DNA from: Adhaeribacter pallidiroseus
Lineage (GTDB): Bacteria > Bacteroidota > Bacteroidia > Cytophagales > Hymenobacteraceae
Assembly: GCF_003340495.1 (NCBI RefSeq)
Contig: NZ_QASA01000001.1
Location: forward strand, 4,154,001-4,218,000
Direction of reading: 5' to 3'
Length of the DNA stretch: 64,000 nucleotides
Shown: in pieces, positions 45,111 through 54,905 of the stretch
Layout of the letters: every line of letters begins with the position of its first letter
Position numbering within the stretch: position 1 is the stretch's first letter
The notes under the pieces: generated by a model
Database searches by the model: none
Seen by the model: only the letters and a program-made list of their open reading frames with translations
Told to the model about the DNA's origin: nothing
Position numbers and translations under genes: made by a program

Positions 45111-47435
45111 ATGAGGAATAATCTCTTACTGCTTCTGTTAAGTTTGTTTAGCCTGACCGCCCAGGCTCAAACGGTAATGGTGCCGGATAATATTTATTTC
45201 GCGGATCAACGATTAGTAATAAGCGACGATGCCCGCAAAGCTATTCAGAAACAGGTAGATGCTTTATTAAAGTACCCTTTGTATTTTCAGGCCAAAGTAG
45301 GTCGGGCCGATACGTACTTCCCGATTGTGTCGCGCCTTTTTGCCGAAGAAGGTTTACCCGACGATTTTAAATATTTAGCCTTACAGGAAAGCGGTTTGGT
45401 ATCCGATGCCGTTTCAACTTCTAACGCTGTGGGATTCTGGCAATTTAAAAAAGAAGCCGCCGCTGATCATGGATTATTGATAACGCCCGACGTGGATGAA
45501 CGCAAACACATTGTAAATTCCAGCCGCGGGGCCGCCAAATACTTTGTTAAAAACAACAAGGTTTATTATAAAAACTGGTACAACACCTTACTTTCGTACT
45601 ATTTAGGTTTTACCGGCGCCAAAGCTTACGCCAAACCCGAGCATGTAGATAGCAAAGAAATGGAGGTAAACGGAAAAACCAACTGGTACATTATCACCTT
45701 TCTGGCCCACAAAATCGCTTTTGAAAACTTTATCGGTAAAAATCCGGCTCCTGAGGTAGTACTGCAGGAAGTTCCGGTGAGTGTGGGCCAAAGTTTAAGC
45801 GATGTGGCATTATCAACCCAAACCGATTACGCCGAAATTCAAAAATACAATAAATGGTTAAGCGGTAGCGTCGTGCCGGGCAACAAACCATACACGGTGC
45901 TGGTACCCATAACGAACCCGAACCAACAGCAAGCGATTTTAGCAGCTAACAGAGCGCAGGCTCCGGTAGCTGTTCCCGGCAGAAATCCTGCTGCTTCGGC
46001 GAGTCCGGCGGTAGTTACCACCAGTAATGGTTTAAAAGCGGTTATTGCCCGCACCGGCGACTCAGCGGATAAGCTGGCTAAAGCCGGTAAATTCAGCACG
46101 AAACGTTTCCGGCAATATAATGATATGGCCAGCCATGAAGGTGTGAAACCTGGCGGAACCTATTACTTAGAACGCAAAAATAGCAAGGCCAACACGGCTC
46201 ATTACGCCGCTGCTCCGGGCGAGCAAACCTGGGACGTTGCCCAAAAATTTGGGGTAAAAGTAAAAAGCTTGTTGTGGTATAACCGTTTGCGGAAAAATGA
46301 AAATCTACTCGCGGGCCGGGTAATGTGGTTGCAGCAACGCCGCCCGAGCAATACGCCAATAGAGTATCAGGAGGCTCAACCAGAAACGCCGCAACCGCAA
46401 GAGGAGGAACAGCCGCTTATTATTGCTAATAATACCCCGGCCGTTCCGAAAACGCAACCCACTGCTACAAATACCACAAAGGCACCAGTTCCTAAAAAAA
46501 CCGTAGAAGACAAGTTAGCCAATATATTCGGTGTAAAACCAAATCCGGAACTACCTGTGGCGGTTAAAACAGCTCCCGTGGAAGTAGACGAAAACCTGGC
46601 TGACGTAAACGAAACGGTTATTATTACCGAACCAGTTGCCACGGCCTCGGTAATTCCCAATGCACCATCCAAGGCCGAAACCGAAACGGACCCTACCATG
46701 CCTGCTGACGAGACAGAAACCACGCCGCCCGTAGTAGCCGAAGCCACCCCGGATAACGATTTAGAGGTAGAAACCATTAATGATACCACGCTAGCCAGTA
46801 CCGAAGAACCAGTACTTGTTGTGGCCGAATCTGCTCCGGCAGCTAAACCCGGAAACTTGTACCCGATTAAAAAGAACCCAGTTCCTGCGCCAGTAGCGGA
46901 TGCCAGCATTTTTAAACCGGAGCCAACAACTACAGCACCGCAAAAGCAACCGGTAGGATCATCCGATTCCATTAAAGCTCCAGCACCGGCTGGAAATGCC
47001 TACCCGGTTTCGGTTACCATTACCGAACACGTGGTTTCGAAAGGAGAAACTTTTTATAGCATTTCCCGGCTTTACGACATTCCGGTAAACCAACTGCAAA
47101 CCTGGAACAACTTAACCAACCTGGGTTTAGCCATTGGGCAAACCCTGCGGCTTACGGCACCCGATGGCACTACGGTACAAAAACCAATTGTAGCAGCACC
47201 GGCTCCGGTTATTACCGCCGCGGCCATGTCGGCGGCGCCGGTTACAGAGCGCGCCCTGGTAGCGAATGCGGTAACCACCCAACACGTGGTATCTTCCGGC
47301 GAATCGATGTACCAGATTTCGCGCAAGTACGGCGTTACCATTAAGGAAATTATGGAATGGAACAAGAAAGCCGATTTCAGCGTATCGCCGGGCGAAAAGC
47401 TCACCATCAAACCCAAATCCAGCAGCCGGCGGTAG
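45111..47435 (+). CDS. Lytic transglycosylase with LysM domains (MltD-like)
   Basis: 774 residues with a signal peptide (about 1-20). The N-terminal SLT domain carries the catalytic Glu in LALQESGLVS (E93) and AVGFWQFKKEAA. LysM-like modules follow near 225-265 and 365-405, and two clear C-terminal ones are at about 645-690 (EHVVSKGETFYSISRLYD) and 725-770 (QHVVSSGESMYQISRKYG). Between them lies a ~230-residue Pro/Ala/Thr/Glu-rich linker. Periplasmic murein-cleaving enzyme. The catalytic Glu is intact. Confidence 0.92.
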   Translation: MRNNLLLLLLSLFSLTAQAQTVMVPDNIYFADQRLVISDDARKAIQKQVDALLKYPLYFQAKVGRADTYFPIVSRLFAEEGLPDDFKYLALQESGLVSDAVSTSNAVGFWQFKKEAAADHGLLITPDVDERKHIVNSSRGAAKYFVKNNKVYYKNWYNTLLSYYLGFTGAKAYAKPEHVDSKEMEVNGKTNWYIITFLAHKIAFENFIGKNPAPEVVLQEVPVSVGQSLSDVALSTQTDYAEIQKYNKWLSGSVVPGNKPYTVLVPITNPNQQQAILAANRAQAPVAVPGRNPAASASPAVVTTSNGLKAVIARTGDSADKLAKAGKFSTKRFRQYNDMASHEGVKPGGTYYLERKNSKANTAHYAAAPGEQTWDVAQKFGVKVKSLLWYNRLRKNENLLAGRVMWLQQRRPSNTPIEYQEAQPETPQPQEEEQPLIIANNTPAVPKTQPTATNTTKAPVPKKTVEDKLANIFGVKPNPELPVAVKTAPVEVDENLADVNETVIITEPVATASVIPNAPSKAETETDPTMPADETETTPPVVAEATPDNDLEVETINDTTLASTEEPVLVVAESAPAAKPGNLYPIKKNPVPAPVADASIFKPEPTTTAPQKQPVGSSDSIKAPAPAGNAYPVSVTITEHVVSKGETFYSISRLYDIPVNQLQTWNNLTNLGLAIGQTLRLTAPDGTTVQKPIVAAPAPVITAAAMSAAPVTERALVANAVTTQHVVSSGESMYQISRKYGVTIKEIMEWNKKADFSVSPGEKLTIKPKSSSRR

Positions 47436-47943
47436 TTGCAAGTTACAGGTTACAGGTTGGAAGGTTTTAAAGTTGGAAGGTTGAGAGTTGCTGGTACAAT
47501 TTAGAGTAATCAGGTAAGAACTTGCTCCATTTTAGTACTTAAATCCAGACAATTTAATTTTATCAGGGTCCTTCAGGAGGAATCTATTTGGCTACGTAGC
47601 GTAATAGGTTCCTCCTGAAGGACTCAATATTAATTAGAAGTAGTAACTTCTTTGATTTTTTAAATTTTTGCTCGCCTGCCATGCAACAAACAGCCTCAGC
47701 TAGGTGCAAGAGATGACGCTAAACTGTCTGAGCGTTCAGCGAGTTTTTAGCGTCTTGCGTTTTTTTGGTTCTTTTTGTATCAAGACAAAAAGAACAGAAC
47801 CTGAGCAATGAAACAACTTCAATTAGAAACCAAAGCAACTCCGCTAGCTATGCGAACAAAAATCAATTAATAACTAAAGCAATAGTAGCCACTATGTGAA
47901 CAAAAATTTTAAAACCCAAAGAATTTACTTACAACAAACCTCA
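47436..47943. repeat. Repeat-rich intergenic region
   Basis: Holds a GTTACAGGTT/GTTGGAAGGTT array (47436-47485), a 21-base inverted repeat 47568-47588 / 47603-47623 with one mismatch (family member 2 of the 30417 element), a copy of the 13-base AT motif (47657-47669), GACGCTAAA/TTTAGCGTC (47715-47754), and an 11-base hairpin GTTCTTTTTGT/ACAAAAAGAAC (47768-47795). No ORF is credible. Confidence 0.75.
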
Positions 47944-49284
47944 TTACCGCTGCTCCGGCGGCATCGTTAAATTAGTAGCGGTTTGTACACCCGTCGCCAC
48001 CTGCGGTAAAATTCCTAACTGCTGATAGATTGGCCGCACCAACAACCGTAGTTTTGGCAATTGTAAGGCAAACGGAACTACTGCCAGTAAACTCAAGCAA
48101 CCGGAAATTAACAAAGTATAGGGTACGCCAATACGATTGGCGACCGTACCGGCCAGCAAGGACCCAAACGGTGCCATCCCCAGAAAAGCCATGGAGTAAA
48201 AACTCATCACTCGGCCCCGTTTATCATCGTCCACGATGGTTTGCAAAATGGTATTGTTGGCGGCCATTTGCACAATCATCCCAAAACCGATTACCAATAT
48301 ACACAACAGCGACATCCACAAGACCCGCGTAAACGAAAAACAAATCAGGCCAATTCCTAACAAGATGGTAGCCACCACAATTACCCGACCCAACCCGAGC
48401 ACCGTTGGGCGTCGGGCTAAAAACAAGGCCCCGGTTAATGCCCCAATGCCCGAAGCTCCCATTAAATAACCGAGCGTATTGGCGCCACCGTGCAAAATAT
48501 CGCGGGCAAAAACCGGCATTAACACGCTAAAAGGCATCCCCACTAGGCTAATTAATCCAATCTGAATAATAATGGCCCGAATGGGTGGAAACCCAACAAC
48601 GTAGTTAAAACCTTCGCGCAACGATTCCCAAACCTTGGTATCTTTATTAGCGGCAGTTGTTTTAACGAGTACTTTAATAGAGAATAGCGAAAACAATACG
48701 GCTACGTAGCTCAATGCATTAATGGCAAAACACATCCCCTCCCCTACTGCCGCAATTATCAACCCGGCTACCGAGGGACCCACTAAACGGGCCACGTTAA
48801 ACATCGAAGAGTTTAGCGCAATGGCGTTACTTACATCTTCCCGCTTATCAATCAGGTTAATGACAAAGGATTGCCTGGTGGGCGTATCGAAGGCGTTTAC
48901 CATGCCTAAAAAAATACTCAGACCCACAATCCAGTAAATCGTTACGGCTCCGGTAATTACCAGTATGGCCAAAACGGTAGCCTGCACCATCGCCAGCGAT
49001 TGCGTTAGAATTAAAATGCGGTGTTTATTAAACCTATCCGATAGCACTCCGGCAAAAGGGCCTAATAAAAAAGCGGGAACCTGACCCGCAAAACCTAAAA
49101 TACCCAATAAAAACACCGAATCGGTGAGCCGGTAAACGAGCCAGCTCATGGCCACTTGTTGCATCCAGGTACCAATTAACGATACGCCTTGCCCCATAAA
49201 AAAATAACGGTAGTTGGGGTACTGCAAAGCCCGAAACATTTCGGATAAGGTAACTTTGTTCTTAGGTTCTGCTGCCGCGGCCAT
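47944..49284 (-). CDS. MFS transporter, EntS-like exporter
   Basis: 446 residues with 12 membrane segments. MFS signatures: GQGVSLIGTWMQQVAMSWLVYRLT in helix 1, GVLSDRFNKHRILI as the loop 2-3 motif, FDTPTRQSFVINLI and the second-half DDDKRGRVMSFYSMAFLGMAPFGSLLAG. This pattern is the MFS_3 (enterobactin exporter-like) type. Exports an unknown compound. Stands alone; no siderophore genes are nearby. Confidence 0.9.
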   Translation of the reverse strand: MAAAAEPKNKVTLSEMFRALQYPNYRYFFMGQGVSLIGTWMQQVAMSWLVYRLTDSVFLLGILGFAGQVPAFLLGPFAGVLSDRFNKHRILILTQSLAMVQATVLAILVITGAVTIYWIVGLSIFLGMVNAFDTPTRQSFVINLIDKREDVSNAIALNSSMFNVARLVGPSVAGLIIAAVGEGMCFAINALSYVAVLFSLFSIKVLVKTTAANKDTKVWESLREGFNYVVGFPPIRAIIIQIGLISLVGMPFSVLMPVFARDILHGGANTLGYLMGASGIGALTGALFLARRPTVLGLGRVIVVATILLGIGLICFSFTRVLWMSLLCILVIGFGMIVQMAANNTILQTIVDDDKRGRVMSFYSMAFLGMAPFGSLLAGTVANRIGVPYTLLISGCLSLLAVVPFALQLPKLRLLVRPIYQQLGILPQVATGVQTATNLTMPPEQR

Positions 49285-49689
49285 GTACTTTTTTAAAAAA
49301 TTTAAAATTTATCTGTCTGCTTTACGGAAAACCCAGGCCAAGCGCTTATTTATTTTCGGCGATAGCCGTTGGTAAAAATTTAAAGCTGCTCCAAACGACT
49401 CTACATTTTTTAAATTTTTATTCAGACAAAGCCTTCAGCACAGACTAATAATCGCTAAACGCCAATATTCCAGGAGTGGCCCATCAAACCAATTTAAGAT
49501 AATAACACCCAAACAATTAAGAAATAAGACACCTCAGGAAGCAAACATTTACTTTCGGAACTGCTACTTTTTGCGTAATTTCAATGTTAAACTCAGAAGG
49601 CTATTATAGTTTTGGGTAGACATGCTAATCCCTCTTAGTTTTCTAATACAAACTCATAACTCTAAACTTTAAACTCTTAACTAAATACA
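49285..49689. other. Intergenic region upstream of dnaE
   Basis: 405 AT-rich bases with one exact 13-base AT motif (49407-49419) and a near copy at 49290-49310. No ORF, hairpin or consensus promoter is convincing. Confidence 0.5.
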
Positions 49690-52600
49690 GTGCCTGAATT
49701 CTCGCATTTACACTGCCATACGCAATATTCTTTACTCGACGGAGCGGCCAGCATTGGCGGCCTGATGAAAAAAGCCCAAGCCGACGGCATGAAAGCCGTA
49801 GCCATGACCGACCACGGCAACATGTTCGGGGCTTTTAACTTTGTGGCCGAAGCGAATAAGTACAACGTAAAACCCATTGTGGGCTGCGAATTTTATTTGG
49901 TACAAGACCGCCACCAAAAAGTTTTCACCAAAGAACAGCGCGATAACCGGTATCATCAATTACTGTTAGCCAAAGACCAGGACGGCTACAAAAACCTCTC
50001 GAAACTTTGCTCGATGAGCTACATCGAGGGTTTGTACAGCAAATGGCCCCGCATTGATAAAGATATTTTAAAAAATACGCCAAAGGCTTAATTGCTACCA
50101 GCTGCTGCATTGGCGCCGAAGTACCGCAGGCCATTCTATGGAAAAGCGAAGAAGAAGCGGAAAAAACTTTACTGTGGTGGCTCGATTTATTCGGCGAAGA
50201 TTACTACATCGAGATTCAACGCCACGGCCTGCAAAACATTGATAATACGGGCAAAAGCCAGGAAGACGTAAACCAGGTGCTGCTCAAGTGGGCCAAAAAA
50301 TACAACATAAAAGTAATCTGCACCAACGACTCGCACTACATCGAGCAAAACGACTGGAACGCCCACGACATTTTATTGTGCGTAAATACCGGCGAAGACG
50401 AAAGCATTCCGGTCGGTGATTTTCAGACGAAATACTTCCGCTTGCTCACCAACAAAGGGGATGTCGCTTACGACCATATCGATAACCTGCGGAAAAACCT
50501 GGGCAACGACGACGTAGCGCGCCGCATGCTGTACCGCATCGAAGAAGAAATGCAGAAGCCCCGGCCACAAAGCCGTTTTGGTTTTCCCAACGACGAATTC
50601 TACTTCAAGACGCAGGCGCAGATGAACCAGCTGTTCCGCGACGTGCCGGAATCAGTTGACAATACCAACGAAATCGTTGATAAAATTACGCCGCCCAAAC
50701 TTCAGCGCGATATTCTTTTGCCCAACTTCCCCATTCCGCCGGAACACGCCGGACCGGATGCTTTTTTGCGCCATTTAACCTTTGAAGGGGCCAAAAAACG
50801 GTACAAAGAATTTACGCCCGAGGTAGAAGAACGCCTGAACTACGAACTGCAAATCATCGAAACCATGGGGTTTGCCGGTTACTTTTTAATTGTGCAGGAC
50901 TTTATCAACCAAGGCCGTTCCATGGGCGTGGTGGTGGGCCCGGGCCGGGGTTCGGCCGCGGGTTCGGCGGTAGCCTACTGCGTAGGGATTACCAACATCG
51001 ACCCGATTAAATACTCGCTGCTGTTTGAGCGTTTTTTAAATCCGGAACGGGTATCCATGCCCGATATTGATATTGACTTCGACGACGAAAACCGCCAGCG
51101 GGTAATCGACTACGTGGTCGAGAAATACGGCAAAACCCAGGTAGCCCAGATTATTACGTTTGGTACCATGGCGGCCAAATCGAGCATAAAAGACGTGGCC
51201 CGCGCTACCGAATTGCCTTTATCCGAAGCGAACGAACTGGCCAAAATGGTACCCGATACCCCCGGCACCACGCTCGCCCGTGCCTTTATTGAATCGCCGG
51301 AACTAGCCAGCATTCGCGCGGGCAACGACCACCGCGGTAAAGTCATGCAACTCGCCGAAAAGCTGGAAGGTTCGGTGCGCAATACCGGTATTCACGCGGC
51401 CGGGGTAATTATTGCCCCCGATGATATTACTAATTACATTCCGGTTTCTACTTCCAAAGACTCCGACCTGCTCGTAACGCAGTTCGACGGGAAAGTAATC
51501 GAAAGCGCCGGCATGCTCAAAATGGACTTTCTGGGTTTAAAAACCCTCACCATTATTCGGGATGCTTTAGAACTGATTAAAACCAACCACGGCGTAGCTA
51601 TTGATATTGACGAGATTCCGCTGGAAGACGAAAAAACCTTTGCGCTCTACCAACGCGGCGATACCATTGGTACGTTCCAGTTTGAATCCGAAGGCATGCG
51701 GATGTATTTGAAAGATTTGCAGCCCACCAATATCGAAGATTTAATTGCCATGAACGCCTTGTACCGCCCTGGTCCGATGCAGTTCATCCCGAACTTTATT
51801 AACCGGAAACACGGTCGTGAACCGGTAGAATACCCGCACGAGTTGCTCGAACCCATCCTGAATTACTCTTACGGGATTATGGTATACCAGGAGCAGATTA
51901 TGCAAACGGCCCAGATTCTAGCGGGCTACTCCTTGGGCGGTGCCGACTTGCTGCGCCGCGCCATGGGTAAAAAAGACATGGCCAAAATGGCCAAAGAGCG
52001 CGAAAAATTTATAAAAGGTGCCAAAGAACTCCACAAAATACCCGAGAAAAAAGCGTCGGAAGTGTTTGACGTAATGGAGAAATTTGCGCAGTACGGTTTT
52101 AACCGGTCGCACTCGGCGGCCTACTCGGTGGTTGCTTACCAAACCGGATACCTCAAAGCACATTACCCGGCGGAGTACATGGCGGCGGTGCTCACGCACA
52201 ACATGAATGATATTAAAAAGGTAACGTTCTTTATCGAGGAAGCGCGTCGGCAACAAGTACCGGTTTTGGGTCCGGACGTGAACGAATCGATTTATAAGTT
52301 TAACGTAAACAAAGAAGGCGCGATTCGTTTTGGTTTGGGAGCGGTAAAAGGCACCGGCGAATCAGCGGTAGAGGCTATTCTGGAAGAACGCGAAAAGAAA
52401 GGGACGTACTCCGACATATTTGACTTTGCCAAAAGAGCCAATTTGCGGGCCGTTAACAAAAAAACCTTTGAAAGTTTAGCCCAAGCCGGCGCTTTTGATT
52501 CGTTTGAACGCTACCACCGGGCGCAGTACATTGAAATACCGGAAGGCGATAGCCAGAACCTACTCGAAAAAGCCATGCGCTTTGGCAACCAGCACCAGGC

Positions 52601-53324
52601 AGAACAAAGCTCCGCGCAGCAATCGTTATTTGGGGGTGGCAGCGCCGTACAAATTCCTTTACCCAAAGTACCGGATATTGCTCCCTGGAGCCAAACCGAA
52701 ATGCTGCGTCGCGAAAAAGAAGTAGTCGGTTTCTACATTTCGGGCCACCCGCTCGACCAGTTTAAACTGGAGATAGATTCGTACTGCACCTGCCCGCTGG
52801 ATCGTATTGCGGAGTACAAAAACCGCGATATTTCGGTAGCGGGCATTGTGAGTAATATTGTGATCCGCACCGGTAAAAACGGCAACCCATTTGCCTTGTT
52901 CACCCTGGAAGATTACGACTCTACGCTGGGTTTGGCCTTGTTCGGGGAAGATTACGTGAAGTTCTCGCCTTATTTAAAAGACGGCATGTTCTTGTTCGTA
53001 AAAGGCAAAGTAACCCTGCGTTACAAATCCGAAGATCAATGGGAACTGAAACCGACCAACATGCAATTACTCGGCGACGTAGCCGATAAACTGGCCCAAG
53101 GCGTGCGCCTGGACATTGATATCCGGACCTTAAACGCCTTGCAAATTGATAACATTGAACTGGCCGCCCAGGAATCGCCGGGCCAGAAAAAGCTGGAACT
53201 CCTGCTCTGCGAACCTAACGAACGCCTTACCGTGGAAATGTTCTCCCGCAAATACCGCATCGACCCCAAAACGTTTATTCAGAAGGTAAAAGAGAAAGAG
53301 TTGGGGCAGTATAAGTTGATATAG
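49690..53324 (+). CDS. dnaE: DNA polymerase III alpha subunit, frameshift in an A run
   Basis: GTG start 49690. The PHP domain opens with FSHLHCHTQYSLLDGAAS. The frame stops at 50091, but the next frame continues DnaE without overlap loss (ATSCCIGAEVPQAILW and onward) to 53324. One extra A in the A6 run at 50070-50075 restores a single protein of about 1211 residues. The polymerase catalytic PDIDIDFDDENRQ and FGTMAAKSSIKDVARA, the helix-hairpin-helix region and the OB domain (DISVAGIVSNIVIRTGKNG) are all present. dnaE is essential, so sequencing error or -1 frameshifting/slippage must apply; a TTTAAAA heptamer lies in the right frame. Confidence 0.93.
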
Positions 53325-53406
53325 TTGTTTGATTAACAAATGACGATTAAAAGTTAATTGTAGTTTCAAACTAATAATCAAAATTCAAATAAGCATTTGT
53401 TTATAC

Positions 53407-54387
53407 ATGGATTTAAATTTATTAAAAAGAAATCAAGGCATTTCATTTGAACTGAAGAAAAAAGCAATTGAAAAGAGCCGTAAATGTTCTCTTTTTAACT
53501 GCACTACTCCTTCTATTTTATCACATACTATACAAAAGAGTAAATTGAAGGAAATCCTTGCTCCAGATGGACATGTTTATACTATTGATTCAACAGGCTT
53601 CATTGAAGTAGGTACGTTATCTAAATTTAAAAAAGTAGGCGTAGGTAATGCTCTTACATTTAAGGGGTTCTGTTCGGTACATGATAATCAAATTTTTCAA
53701 CCAGTAGAGAGAATTAATGCTGATTTTACTACTTATGAAAGTTTCCTTTTATTTTCATTTAGAGCTGTAATGAATGAAATTCGAAAAAAAGAAATAATTA
53801 TTGATTGGTTTGAATCATTATTAAATCATCCAAAACTTCATGTTAGTATCAATAAGGAGAATGTTAAAGCAGGGCTTAGAGGACAACTTTTAGGTATCCA
53901 AGATTTAAAGTACGTTGAAGATGAGATATTGAATGAAATTGCCAGATTACCGAATCATAATAGATCATTTGTTTATAAAGTCTTAATTTTACCATCTATT
54001 CCTGTTTGTGGTTCAGCAATTTATAATGAAGAATCTTTTGAAGATATGGCCTCGCATACGTACGGACCAAATGGCGAATCCCCTTTAAATAGTAGATTAA
54101 TTCACATCATTCCAGATTTAAATTCGACATATTTAATTATAGGCTATCACTCAAGTTTTAACAACAAGAATAGCCAATTCTTCAGCGAACTAGAGCAAAG
54201 AGATAATTCTTCTCTATTAAGTTTAGCTAATGACTTGCTTGTTAAAAGAATCGAATCTTGGGCTTGCTCTACTCAATTTTACTTAGAAAAGGTGAGACCA
54301 GTAGAGGAAGAATTTTTAAGATTATTTTCACACCCAAATACTAAAAGATTTATGGAAAGTCAACTTGCAATTAATATTTTATCTTAA
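53407..54387 (+). CDS. Unknown protein with zinc-site-like motif
   Basis: 326 residues, no signal peptide. Near the N-terminus are C27 and C32 (RKCSLFNC), H40 in SHTIQKSKLK and C89-x2-H92 (GFCSVHD), a spacing that fits a treble-clef/HNH-like zinc site. A conserved-looking ILAPDGHVYTID lies between. The remainder is mixed alpha/beta and not recognised. Strongly AT-rich against dnaE, and set between dnaE and an aberrant tRNA, so probably acquired. A nuclease or defence role is only a guess. Confidence 0.75.
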   Translation: MDLNLLKRNQGISFELKKKAIEKSRKCSLFNCTTPSILSHTIQKSKLKEILAPDGHVYTIDSTGFIEVGTLSKFKKVGVGNALTFKGFCSVHDNQIFQPVERINADFTTYESFLLFSFRAVMNEIRKKEIIIDWFESLLNHPKLHVSINKENVKAGLRGQLLGIQDLKYVEDEILNEIARLPNHNRSFVYKVLILPSIPVCGSAIYNEESFEDMASHTYGPNGESPLNSRLIHIIPDLNSTYLIIGYHSSFNNKNSQFFSELEQRDNSSLLSLANDLLVKRIESWACSTQFYLEKVRPVEEEFLRLFSHPNTKRFMESQLAINILS

Positions 54388-54475
54388 AAGATCATGCAGG
54401 AATACTTACTAGATAAATGGAAAGAAATAAAACTTTTCTGTTTAAGTAATTACGTTTTAATCTAAAAAAAATAAC

Positions 54476-54483
54476 TATCTTTA
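54476..54483 (+). promoter_or_regulatory. -7 box before the aberrant tRNA
   Basis: TATCTTTA, one base off TAnnTTTG, ends 12 bases before the tRNA-like gene, similar in spacing to the tRNA-Leu promoter. Confidence 0.45.
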
Positions 54484-54495
54484 CATAACGATTAC

Positions 54496-54590
54496 GGCCC
54501 ATTCGTCTAGTGGTTAGGACAAAAGACATTTTGGGTAGAGAGTTAAAGACTTTTAATCTTTGAACGTGGGTTCGATTCCCACATGGGCTA
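54496..54590 (+). tRNA. Aberrant tRNA-Lys-like gene (anticodon TTT) with 23-nt insertion
   Basis: Acceptor GGCCCAT/ATGGGCT, D-arm GTCTAGTGGTTAGGAC and T-arm GTGGGTTCGATTCCCAC are all sound, and the body resembles Bacteroidota tRNA-Glu. Between D-arm and anticodon, 23 extra bases (54528-54550) repeat AAAGAC at their end, so the first AAAGAC is followed by ATTTTGGGTAGAGAGTT and a second AAAGAC. Removing them leaves a normal 72-nt tRNA whose stem-loop AAAGA-CTTTTAA-TCTTT has anticodon TTT. CCA is not encoded. The inserted GGGTAGAG recalls the D-loop of tRNA-Lys. Either a chimera or pseudo-tRNA, or one needing processing. Confidence 0.7.
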
Positions 54591-54620
54591 CAATTATAAT
54601 ATTGACTCTCTACTCCTTAA

Positions 54621-54645
54621 ATGCCAGCATATGCTGGCATTTTTG
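54621..54645 (+). terminator. Terminator after the tRNA-like gene
   Basis: Perfect 20-base palindrome ATGCCAGCATATGCTGGCAT followed by TTTTG. The rest of 54646-54905 contains two short imperfect hairpins (54691-54720 and GGAAGTC-TCCT-GACTTCC at 54734-54751) but no gene. Confidence 0.85.
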
Positions 54646-54905
54646 TTTATAATAACTTATTATGTTAATTTTTTGAAAAGAATCGCCTAGTGCAAGTATT
54701 TAGCGCAGCGCTACTTGTACTTTACAGACTAGAGGAAGTCTCCTGACTTCCGTAGGAAAATAATGTGTTACCCACCAGTCCGGAAACTGGCATTTGTCTT
54801 CTAGGTCCAAGAGACGCTGCGCTTAACTCTTGAATCAACAGGTTGCAACTTAACTTATACCTGATAAACTGTTTTTATAAAATTCGTATATTTAACAAAA
54901 AAGCC

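Noticed and set aside
46376-46972. 198-codon minus-strand ORF
   Set aside because: Shadow of the Pro/Ala/Thr-rich linker of the LysM transglycosylase; Ser/Gly/Ala content mirrors the linker codons.
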